Source: Bacteroidota bacterium
Lineage (GTDB): Bacteria > Bacteroidota > Bacteroidia > Bacteroidales > Paludibacteraceae
Length of the DNA stretch: 64,000 nucleotides
Direction of reading: 5' to 3'
NCBI GenBank assembly: GCA_023459355.1
Contig: JAEWUM010000049.1
Span: 20,653-84,652, forward strand
Made by a program: the position numbers and the translations under genes. Below are positions 9,086 through 17,072 of the stretch, in pieces. The stretch's first letter is position 1. The number at the start of each line of letters is the position of its first letter. The notes beneath the pieces are model-generated. The model was not told the DNA's origin. It was given only the letters and a program-made list of their open reading frames with translations, and did no database searches.

Positions 9086-10198
9086 TCAGGATTCAACAAA
9101 GTCACGCCACATAATCTCAAGTCCTTCATATTCAAAAAAGTCAATTCCCCTGAAAGCAGGCTTCGTTGCACCTTGTGTATAGAAATAATTCAGTGCGTTA
9201 ATCAAATACGTCCAACCTTTCAGATGAAGTGAAGTTGTTACATCACCGTCATCGCCATACGTATTCAAACTGGTTTTCACACAAATGCTTACACTCCCGG
9301 GCTTACCTTTAGCATTCTCGACAGGAGTAAGACCCCGCGACCACACTTTTTCTCTGGTATCCGTATAACACATGACGGTTATAAATTCACAGCTTTCCAG
9401 AAATTGCAGGGTACTTCCGTAAGACAGGTTGCCTGAATTAAAGTTGTTCTGGTACATATAATGAATCGCTTCATTCAGAGGTAAACCATATAAATTGGCA
9501 CGTGCCAGATTCAACATTTCAAGTGTACGTTTCAATAACATATCATTTGAACCGCCAACTCCGTAGTTTTTACTACTATCCCAGAAATAACTCATCCCCG
9601 GTGGTGTATTTACTCCACCTTCTTTAAGCACGTGCGGTTCCCAGTCGGCTGAAACACCATCAAAACGTTCATCGGGAGCAACGGCATTATTGTATGCAAT
9701 CACTTGCTCACATTCATCAATGATAAGTTGGTCGTTGGCAAACTGAGCATACGAAGCCAAGCGTAACGCCCATACCTTCAGGCCAAATTCATGGGCATAT
9801 TTATTAAAAAGTCGCAGCCAGTTTGTCCGGACTACGTCTGAACCACTCATGGCATTTTTACCAATACTCAGATATATATCTTTTATTCCCAGCAAAGCAA
9901 TACGTGCAGCAAGCTCTTTGGGTTTTTCAAGAAAACCTGTCACTGATTTTGAATCATAAACATACACCGCCGATCTGTATTCCTGATTGTTTCTCAATGC
10001 GGCCCTAAAAGGCAGCGCCGCTTCCATCATTTCATAAGAAATGCCTGCCGCGTCAGCCAATAAACTATCCCGGCGACCGGTTGATGTTTCTATTTCAATC
10101 ATAACCGGAACGGTAATATCCGGCTCCTCTTTATGGCAAGAAGAGCCGGATATGATTAACATAAACAACAATACCTTTTTTAATAATACTTCCTTCAT
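9086..10198 (-). CDS. GH18-like endoglycosidase-type lipoprotein (paralogue 1)
   Basis: 370 aa lipoprotein (lipobox Cys21 in SGSSCH). The fold looks like a TIM barrel: strands such as KDIYLSIG and GLKVWALRL lead to RFDGVSADWEPH at residues 178-189. This resembles the GH18 signature DGxDxDxE, keeping D180, D185 and the catalytic-type E187 but with Ser183 for the middle Asp. GH18 includes chitinases and endo-beta-N-acetylglucosaminidases. It is closely related to the proteins encoded at 10214 and 17073. As the last gene of the susC-led operon it most likely cuts a GlcNAc-containing glycan. The family assignment rests on the motif only and I could not confirm it. Confidence 0.6.
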   Translation of the reverse strand: MKEVLLKKVLLFMLIISGSSCHKEEPDITVPVMIEIETSTGRRDSLLADAAGISYEMMEAALPFRAALRNNQEYRSAVYVYDSKSVTGFLEKPKELAARIALLGIKDIYLSIGKNAMSGSDVVRTNWLRLFNKYAHEFGLKVWALRLASYAQFANDQLIIDECEQVIAYNNAVAPDERFDGVSADWEPHVLKEGGVNTPPGMSYFWDSSKNYGVGGSNDMLLKRTLEMLNLARANLYGLPLNEAIHYMYQNNFNSGNLSYGSTLQFLESCEFITVMCYTDTREKVWSRGLTPVENAKGKPGSVSICVKTSLNTYGDDGDVTTSLHLKGWTYLINALNYFYTQGATKPAFRGIDFFEYEGLEIMWRDFVES

Positions 10199-10213
10199 CT
10201 TTTATCCCGGTAA

Positions 10214-11284
10214 TCAATGGTTATCGGTTTTTTCGTAATTAGTTCTTTTATCAGCAGCAGCCGTACCATCCCACATTTTCTCGAGCCCCTGAAATTCGAA
10301 AACATCAATACCACGGAACGATGGATATACCGATGCCCTTTCTATCAGAAAATTTAAACCGTCAATCATATAATTCCATCCCTGCGGTTGAAACGATGTA
10401 ACAGGACCTTCGCTACCGTATGTATCTAAACTGGTTTTAACAGCCACACTTACACTTTTGGGGAAATTCTTTGCATTTTCGAGCGTCGGAAGAGCCATTT
10501 CGAGGACACGTTGCGGACGATAATTATAGGCCATCACGATAAGTTGATCGACATGTTTCAGCATCTGATGAGCGCTACCCCACGACAACTCACCTTTATC
10601 ATATCTGCCCTGAATGAAAAATCCCTGAGCCTGACTGAATTCCAGTTTTTTACCCATTTCCTTTCTGGCTCTTGCCATCACGTCTACCATGCGTTCACAA
10701 AGTTTATCATTATCTTTTCCGACACCATAGTTATCTGTCCCATGCCATTCCCACAGCAGTTCTTTCGGCCGCTCAACATGTCCTTTCTTCATAATGTGTG
10801 GTTCCAGGTCTGCCGAAATACCATCGAAACGAACTTCTTTCTTATTCGTATAGTTAAAATCGATAACACTCTTGATGTCTTCATAGATGCGTTTATTGTC
10901 GACCCAAAGTTTAGAACTGCTCAAAGTCAGGATATGCACTTTCATTCCAAAATTGTGCGCAGTGGTATTAAATGCTGTAAGCCACTTTTCTTCATCCCGG
11001 TTTCCGGAATTAAGCCAGCGATTCAGTCCCAGATAAATATCGGTAAAACCTAGCAGGGCAAGCCTGGCTGCCAGTTTTTCCGGATTTTGCTGATAATCAC
11101 TTACAGATCGTTTTTGATAAATATATACCCCACTCCTGAAGCCTTTCGAAGTAGCAATCGCATCTTTAAACTGTTTTGCCTTTTCAAGCATTTGATTATC
11201 TACTGCTGCAAGTTGCTCAGGTGTAGTTGCAAACAAGGTCGACACAAAGAAAACGAACGTAAGAAAAAAAAATGATCTCTTCAT
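10214..11284 (-). CDS. GH18-like exported endoglycosidase-type protein (paralogue 2)
   Basis: 356 aa with a Sec signal peptide (cleavage near LFATT) and no lipobox, so it is probably periplasmic or secreted. It has the same architecture as its neighbour at 9086: SGVYIYQKRS, LAARLALLGFTDIYL, GMKVHILTL, then FDGISADLEPH with D154, S157, D159 and E161. It is the most diverged of the three copies (Leu for Trp before the Glu). The gap to the next gene is 15 bp, so they are surely co-transcribed. A hydrolase acting on GlcNAc glycans is inferred from the GH18-type motif and GH20/NagB neighbours. Confidence 0.6.
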   Translation of the reverse strand: MKRSFFFLTFVFFVSTLFATTPEQLAAVDNQMLEKAKQFKDAIATSKGFRSGVYIYQKRSVSDYQQNPEKLAARLALLGFTDIYLGLNRWLNSGNRDEEKWLTAFNTTAHNFGMKVHILTLSSSKLWVDNKRIYEDIKSVIDFNYTNKKEVRFDGISADLEPHIMKKGHVERPKELLWEWHGTDNYGVGKDNDKLCERMVDVMARARKEMGKKLEFSQAQGFFIQGRYDKGELSWGSAHQMLKHVDQLIVMAYNYRPQRVLEMALPTLENAKNFPKSVSVAVKTSLDTYGSEGPVTSFQPQGWNYMIDGLNFLIERASVYPSFRGIDVFEFQGLEKMWDGTAAADKRTNYEKTDNH

Positions 11285-11308
11285 AATGCGTATATTTTGT
11301 TTTCAAAT

Positions 11309-12838
11309 TTAATAAACTTGTTTTGATAAGAAGTCTTTTAATACAAACATTTTACGTTTTCTTATTTCATTCTGATGCGCAATTTCCCTGTCTGTTATAA
11401 AACCTTTTTGTAAAGAGGCAAACCGCTTATCTAATTTCTTTTCTGTTTGAAGAATTCCATCGATTTCCAAAAGAAGTCCTTTGGCTTTAGAACGATCGTA
11501 GTTTTCCGACTGATATACAGACTCCAGCACTTTATATTTCAGATAATTTACCCGAATATCAAACATCAGTTTCAGGTGATCAAACTCGGTTTTGTTATTT
11601 TTCGGTTTCAGCGCATATAATTTATCGCGCATGCTGACTGCTTGTTTTAACAAATTCTCCACTGAGCCACCATTGGGTGTTTTTCCGGCACGAACAAGCT
11701 CTTGCCGGCTACTCAGTATTTCCCACAGTATTTTTCCCTCTTTTTCAGTCAGGTTAAAACGATTCTGAGCATATTCTGTTACAAATAGCTCCGGATTTAA
11801 CGGTTCTGTCTGATTTACCGATTTTCCATAAGCGGCAAGTAAAATCCGGAATCCATTCAAAGGATATACATTTCTGACCTGCTCCATATCCTGTATCTCC
11901 CATCCCTGGTCGTACATAAAACTGTAAAGCCCCGATGTTGACCAGGATGTCATCACAACACCCTCGTATCCGGCTTTTCTTGAATAAGGAATAAAATCAC
12001 GTTGATTGTTGAAATGTGTCAACCATGTTGTCAGGTGCATATTATCCGGACTTGAACGGATAGATGGCGCTCCCCACATGGTGGCTCCCGCATTATACAG
12101 CTTATGCATATCGCCAAAATGATTTATCTGCCATCCGTAATTCCAATCGACATAGATAACATTATCAGGCATTTCTGCAATGGCTTCTGGATATTTTAAA
12201 ATGATATCCGCCCACAATACCGGAATTTTACCAAGTTCAGTAACAATTTCGCACATTGCTTTTACATAATCGACAAATAGTTTTGATTTACCTTCATTTT
12301 CAACCTTCCCCCTGCATTTCTCACAGGAACCCAACAAATAGGTTTCATCTCCGCCAATATGAAAATAGGGTGAAGGGTGGTAAGCTGAAACCTCTCTGAA
12401 TAAACTTCTGAAAATGGGAATAGCTTCATCCACTTTCATCGGACAGACCTGAGAGACCTCCTTTCTGTCTTCGCTGATATGTCGATAACGTTCGTGACGA
12501 AGAATCCACTCCACATGTCCAAAACAATGATGAATAGGTATAACATCGATGCCCAGACCGGCACAGTAAGCAATGAAATCTTTCACTTCTTCCGGTTTAT
12601 AAGAATACTTATTACTGATGGTTGCATTTTGATTATAGGGAAAGGTAGCTTCCCACTCCATCACCAGTGTGTTAATTTTAAATCCGGCAAGTTCATTTGC
12701 AAATGCCTTCAAAGCAGGCAAAGTCATCACTTGTGAACGTAAATCCAGGTGAAATCCTTTGACTTTAAAATCGGATTGTGCTCCGGATACAAAAAACAAC
12801 TGAGACAAGAAACAAAAAAATAAAAAAAATCGTTTCAT
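11309..12838 (-). CDS. GH20-type beta-N-acetylhexosaminidase
   Basis: 509 aa when started at the ATG at 12838, which gives a clean signal peptide (MKRFFLFFCFLSQLF). An ATG at 12883 would add 15 residues before the signal and overlap nagB. The catalytic barrel carries YFHIGGDETY with the GH20 Asp-Glu pair at D164-E165, and an upstream HHCFGHVEW segment. It lacks the usual N-terminal GH20b domain and has a helical C-terminal region rich in Lys and Glu. GH20 enzymes remove terminal GlcNAc or GalNAc from glycans. It is a diverged member compared with the classical GH20 encoded at 13683. Confidence 0.82.
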   Translation of the reverse strand: MKRFFLFFCFLSQLFFVSGAQSDFKVKGFHLDLRSQVMTLPALKAFANELAGFKINTLVMEWEATFPYNQNATISNKYSYKPEEVKDFIAYCAGLGIDVIPIHHCFGHVEWILRHERYRHISEDRKEVSQVCPMKVDEAIPIFRSLFREVSAYHPSPYFHIGGDETYLLGSCEKCRGKVENEGKSKLFVDYVKAMCEIVTELGKIPVLWADIILKYPEAIAEMPDNVIYVDWNYGWQINHFGDMHKLYNAGATMWGAPSIRSSPDNMHLTTWLTHFNNQRDFIPYSRKAGYEGVVMTSWSTSGLYSFMYDQGWEIQDMEQVRNVYPLNGFRILLAAYGKSVNQTEPLNPELFVTEYAQNRFNLTEKEGKILWEILSSRQELVRAGKTPNGGSVENLLKQAVSMRDKLYALKPKNNKTEFDHLKLMFDIRVNYLKYKVLESVYQSENYDRSKAKGLLLEIDGILQTEKKLDKRFASLQKGFITDREIAHQNEIRKRKMFVLKDFLSKQVY

Positions 12839-12872
12839 CCAACTTATATTTATACAATTAATAACCAACTTT

Positions 12873-13646
12873 TTAATTATCACGATTCAATAATCCCGCA
12901 CTATCCTTATCCACATACAATGTTGCCGAAGCATGATTTCGTAATATTGAAGCAGGGCAACTCTCATTTATTTTCCCATCAACAGTCAACTTCACCGCAA
13001 TAGCTTTACGCCCTGTCGGTACCATGCAAAAAAGATGTTTCGCTCGCATCAAGGCCGGTATGGTAAGCGTCATCGCATGAACTGGAACATCATCAAGAGA
13101 AGCAAAACAACCATCATTGACTTGCTGCTGACGACAGGCTAAATCCAGGTCAACAATCTTAACCAGTTTCGGATCGTCGAACATTGCTACATGCGGATCG
13201 TTAAACGCGATATGCCCGTTTTCACCAATACCCATAAAAACAATATCCGTCGGATAATCTCCAAGTAAGGCTTCATAACGTGTGCAATTTTCTTCTGCTT
13301 TTAAATTTTCATTATACAGATAATGAACCTGCTTAAACGGAACTTTATCAAAAATCGCATGCTTCAGAAAATTACCGAATCCCTGTGGAGCTTCTCTTGA
13401 TAAACCAATATACTCATCCATGTGAAAAGCGTTGATACGTTGCCATTCTATGTTATCCTCATGTATCAGCGATGATAAAAAGTCATTTTGTGATGGCGCC
13501 GCTGCAAAAATTATATTGATACTTTCCTTCTGACGTAACAGATTTCTAATACATTGCGCAGCCTCCGTTGCAGCATGAGCACCCATTTCCATGCGTGTTC
13601 TGAAGATTTTCACTTTTAAAGAATCTGTCTGAAATTGTCTGATCAT
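12873..13646 (-). CDS. nagB: Glucosamine-6-phosphate deaminase/isomerase family protein
   Basis: 257 aa, cytoplasmic. The family core is clear: FHMDEYIGL, then MGIGENGHIAFNDP at about 138-151. It should convert glucosamine-6-phosphate to fructose-6-phosphate and ammonia, feeding GlcNAc into glycolysis. Relative to Escherichia coli NagB, the Asp before GH is Asn143 and the later Glu is Asp150, as in the NagB-like/AgaI-type branch, so galactosamine-6-phosphate is a possible alternative substrate. It lies between two GH20 genes in the operon. The deacetylase and the kinase are not in the window. Confidence 0.88.
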   Translation of the reverse strand: MIRQFQTDSLKVKIFRTRMEMGAHAATEAAQCIRNLLRQKESINIIFAAAPSQNDFLSSLIHEDNIEWQRINAFHMDEYIGLSREAPQGFGNFLKHAIFDKVPFKQVHYLYNENLKAEENCTRYEALLGDYPTDIVFMGIGENGHIAFNDPHVAMFDDPKLVKIVDLDLACRQQQVNDGCFASLDDVPVHAMTLTIPALMRAKHLFCMVPTGRKAIAVKLTVDGKINESCPASILRNHASATLYVDKDSAGLLNRDN

Positions 13647-13682
13647 AGCTTTTTCTATCTATTATTTCTTAGTTTTATATTT

Positions 13683-15299
13683 TTAATTTGTGAGTTTTCG
13701 ATAATTTATTTCCAGGATATCATAATGTTTTATTATTGTACCGAGTCTGGAAATAAAATCCTCATAATTCTTGTTTGTCCGGACAGACCAGCTCACCTCC
13801 GCCAATGCAGCAATACGCGGAAAGACCATATATTCCACGTGTTTCTCGTCCGGCATGTACTCTGTCCATATATTAGCTTGCGTACCTTTTATTAATGCAG
13901 CTTGTTCTTTAGTAAGTTCTTCCGGAACAGGCGAATAAGCATAGACCTTCTCTAAAGGAAGAAATCCTCCGATAGTTAATGGTTCCGTTTTTCTATCTCC
14001 CTGATAGTAATCAAAATAAACAGACTTATGAGGTGTCATAATAACCTGATTACCTCGTTTTACACCTTGAATTCCACCATCTTCACTTCGCCATGACATG
14101 ATTGTAATGGTTTTTGAGACTTCAGCTTCAACGGCATCATCCCAACAAATCACTTTTTTCCCTCTTGTTTGTAAAAATTTCTCCATACGCCCTGTCACAT
14201 AAGCCTGAAGTTGTGTTTCGTCCGCAATACCTTCTGTTTTCATTCTGTCCTGGCAAGCCTTGCAACGTTTCCATCTGGTTTTCGGCGCTTCGTCTCCGCC
14301 CAGGTGAATATACTCCCCCGGAAACAACGCCGCAACTTCGTCAAGTACATTTTCCAGAAACACCATGGTTTCTTCGCGTGTACAATAAATATCATGAAAC
14401 ACACCCCACCGGCCGACAACTTCAAAAGGTCCGCCCGAACAGGAAAGATCCGGATAAGCGCTTAATGCAGCCAGAGCATGACCGGGTAATTCAATTTCAG
14501 GAATTATATTTACAAATCGCTTTTTTGCATAGGCAATTACCTCCCGGATTTCGTCCTGTGTATAGTAACCTCCGTGATCCTTTACTTTCCACTTCCAGTC
14601 GGGAGCATTCTTATGTCCATCAATTTCCATTCTCCTGAAAGCTCCTACTTCTGTAAGTTTGGGGTATTTTTTTATTTCAATCCTCCAACCCTGATCATCG
14701 GTCAGATGCCAGTGGAATGTGTTGAGTTTATGGAATGCCAGCATATCAATAAAACGCATGACAAACTCTTTAGGCATAAAATGACGGCATACATCCAACA
14801 TCATACCTCTGTAACCAAAAACAGGGGCATCACTGACTGTCATGCAGGGAACCGACCATTTCATATCTGTTGTTTTCTTAGTTCCATTAATTTCCGGAGG
14901 GAGTAACTGTCTTATACTTTGCAGGGCATAAAAAATGCCGATTGAAGTAGAGGCCCTGACTGTAATCTTGTCACGTGAAATGTCCAGTTTATAAGCTTCA
15001 TCACCTGCAATTTTGTTGTCAATCTGGCAAATAACGGCATTCCTGCTTACCTTACCGGTTTTAATCTCAAGTTCATAATCCGATGCAGAAAGAAACAATT
15101 CTTTTAGTAATGAAACCGCATTACGCATGGCTTGATTATCCGGTTGTAATATGATTGTTGTTTTCGGGTTAAAAACAAATTCACCTCCTTTCTGTCTATA
15201 TGTTTGAGGTACAGGAATTATCCCCGGTGATGCCATCATATTATTGAACGGAAAAATAAAAAAAAACAAAACGGTTAAAAAACAGGTTTCTTTACTCAT
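13683..15299 (-). CDS. GH20 beta-N-acetylhexosaminidase with GH20b domain
   Basis: 538 aa with a signal peptide ending near NMMAS. Residues about 25-155 form the GH20b alpha/beta domain and about 160-520 the GH20 barrel. FHWHLTDDQGWRIEIKKYP and HLGGDEAPKTRW (D336-E337, substrate-assisted catalysis) are textbook motifs. It removes non-reducing GlcNAc or GalNAc in the periplasm or at the surface. The gap to nagB is 36 bp. Together with the second GH20 and NagB it defines the operon as one for aminosugar glycans. Confidence 0.95.
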   Translation of the reverse strand: MSKETCFLTVLFFFIFPFNNMMASPGIIPVPQTYRQKGGEFVFNPKTTIILQPDNQAMRNAVSLLKELFLSASDYELEIKTGKVSRNAVICQIDNKIAGDEAYKLDISRDKITVRASTSIGIFYALQSIRQLLPPEINGTKKTTDMKWSVPCMTVSDAPVFGYRGMMLDVCRHFMPKEFVMRFIDMLAFHKLNTFHWHLTDDQGWRIEIKKYPKLTEVGAFRRMEIDGHKNAPDWKWKVKDHGGYYTQDEIREVIAYAKKRFVNIIPEIELPGHALAALSAYPDLSCSGGPFEVVGRWGVFHDIYCTREETMVFLENVLDEVAALFPGEYIHLGGDEAPKTRWKRCKACQDRMKTEGIADETQLQAYVTGRMEKFLQTRGKKVICWDDAVEAEVSKTITIMSWRSEDGGIQGVKRGNQVIMTPHKSVYFDYYQGDRKTEPLTIGGFLPLEKVYAYSPVPEELTKEQAALIKGTQANIWTEYMPDEKHVEYMVFPRIAALAEVSWSVRTNKNYEDFISRLGTIIKHYDILEINYRKLTN

Positions 15300-15384
15300 T
15301 TAAAATTTAATTAGTTGCTGTATTTTTTCAAATTCAATCAATAGTTCAACAATATCAAGCTAAATCCGGCCTTTGATACAGCCC

Positions 15385-15410
15385 CCGGACAGTAAAAAAG
15401 TACTGTCCGG
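15385..15410 (-). terminator. Intergenic hairpin inside the operon
   Basis: Perfect 10-bp stem CCGGACAGTA / TACTGTCCGG (15385-15394 and 15401-15410) with a 6-nt loop, between the sorting-tail gene and the GH20 gene. There is no U-run after the stem on the minus strand, so it may be an mRNA processing or stability element or weak attenuator. Confidence 0.45.
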
Positions 15411-15428
15411 AGATTGCTTGATTATAAT

Positions 15429-17036
15429 TTATGGAATAACAACCTTTTGCGTTTTTCCATTTATTTCAACCAGGTAAAAGCCCTGAGGCAATCTTAAACT
15501 AACATGGTTACCCTGACCCATCTTTACAGTCGCACCAGTCAAAGTTCTGACAGCATAATTTACATGCTCAGGTGATTCAAAAGACAGTAATCCTTTAGAT
15601 GTTTTAAAGATGACTTTTGAAGCTGAAGTCTGAATGTTTCCTGTTGTAGTGTCTTTTAAGGTAACACGAATATCATCTAATCCAAACGGAATTTTGGTGT
15701 TCTCCTTTTCTACATAAAACAAGATATCAGTATGCTGATTGCTGTTGATGGATACCGTCTTTTCAGTAAATGTAGCATCATAAGGTGCAGTGAATGTTTC
15801 ACACAAAGTCCAGCCTGTCAAATCAGTAAACGTAGCTTCACTTGCAGGACGCTTATAAATCGAGAATGTGCTGGTACCTGCATCTCTCGTTTTCAAATAG
15901 AAAGTCAATAAGTCCGGCAAGTCAAGATTAGGAATCATCAACCATCCGGAAGTTATTGCAGGATCAGCTCCTCCTCTGATACGAACTGAATAGGAACCCA
16001 TATACAAACCATTGTTGTAGTTGGCATTCTGATCAATCATCCAGTCATTAGTTCCGGATGTTTGACTGGATACCCATTCTGCAGGCAAAAGATCAGAGGT
16101 AAATCCTTGCAAAACAACATCATTAGTAACATTAAAAACGACTGTATAAACTTTTTTAGTCACACCATCGGCAGCAGTAACTTCTATTTCGTATGTAATA
16201 GTATTATCTATCTGAACCGGTTCTCCAACCACAACAGTTGCAGTTGCATCTGTGGGGGTACCCACAATAGCCGGTATAGTAGCATTGTTGGTCAGGATGT
16301 TATAAGTGGTTGTGTTAGGATTGAAATTATTAATCGCTTTCCCACCAACTGTAATTTCGGTTAGCGTGGCAATGGTATTATCAACAAACGGTTCAAAAGT
16401 AATATCATCAATCATAAAAATATCATTCAGATTACTGCCATCTAACGCTGGAGTTGGAGACGTAAAAAAAGCAAAATACAATTTATAATCTGTATATGCT
16501 GATGCAACCGGGACTGTAAAAAAATACTCCATCTTTGTCCAGGTATTGCCTAAATTAATTAGCGTGTTTGCTGTTTTGGAAGGGTCGTAAACACCACCTG
16601 CATTCGGACCCTGAACTTCTCCGATCTTAGGTCTTGTCCCTGACTGGAATAAACTTACATTAACCAAAGTAGCAGTCCCTCTTGCATAGAAAGTAAGCTT
16701 GTACTGCGCTCCTTTTGTCAGGGTCATTACAGAGTTGTTATAAAACCTGCAAGCTCCGGTAGGGTGTGGATTAGCAAGCACAGTTGCATTACTACCTGTA
16801 TGTCCCGGCCCCTGATAGATTGTTAATCCACCATTACCGACATCACCTGTCCAACCCGTTACACCAGTCGCAATTGCACCGACTTTCTTCAGAATTATTT
16901 CAGGATCTCCATAATCTGTAAGTCCCGTCCAGGCAGTTTCAAAATCAGCGTTACCCAATGTCAATACATCGGCAGCTTGCATGGAAGATACACCTATAAG
17001 TGCACTTAATGTCAAAAGGAATAAAAGTTTTTTCAT
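15429..17036 (-). CDS. Secreted CBM-like / anchor-J protein with C-terminal sorting-type domain
   Basis: 535 aa with a signal peptide ending at SMQAAD. Residues about 22-215 form a jelly-roll module nearly the same as the N-terminus of the protein encoded at 17073. Residues about 220-305 are a cadherin-like/Ig-like stretch, and about 306-460 resemble a choice-of-anchor J sandwich. The last about 75 residues, ending GFYLVEINGKTQKVVIP, look like a type IX secretion sorting domain. No catalytic motif is visible. It probably binds the target glycan at the cell surface. Confidence 0.65.
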   Translation of the reverse strand: MKKLLFLLTLSALIGVSSMQAADVLTLGNADFETAWTGLTDYGDPEIILKKVGAIATGVTGWTGDVGNGGLTIYQGPGHTGSNATVLANPHPTGACRFYNNSVMTLTKGAQYKLTFYARGTATLVNVSLFQSGTRPKIGEVQGPNAGGVYDPSKTANTLINLGNTWTKMEYFFTVPVASAYTDYKLYFAFFTSPTPALDGSNLNDIFMIDDITFEPFVDNTIATLTEITVGGKAINNFNPNTTTYNILTNNATIPAIVGTPTDATATVVVGEPVQIDNTITYEIEVTAADGVTKKVYTVVFNVTNDVVLQGFTSDLLPAEWVSSQTSGTNDWMIDQNANYNNGLYMGSYSVRIRGGADPAITSGWLMIPNLDLPDLLTFYLKTRDAGTSTFSIYKRPASEATFTDLTGWTLCETFTAPYDATFTEKTVSINSNQHTDILFYVEKENTKIPFGLDDIRVTLKDTTTGNIQTSASKVIFKTSKGLLSFESPEHVNYAVRTLTGATVKMGQGNHVSLRLPQGFYLVEINGKTQKVVIP

Positions 17037-17072
17037 ATCAGTATTGTTTTAAAAAAAGTAAATAATTAAAAA

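Noticed and set aside
10511..11053. 180-codon plus-strand frame
   Set aside because: It lies entirely inside the GH18-like gene at 10214-11284, which has a signal peptide and the conserved motif.
12839..12883. Upstream ATG of the diverged GH20 gene
   Set aside because: It would place 15 residues ahead of a normal signal peptide and overlap nagB.
14114..14638. 174-codon plus-strand frame
   Set aside because: It is antisense to the catalytic part of the GH20 gene, which is beyond doubt.
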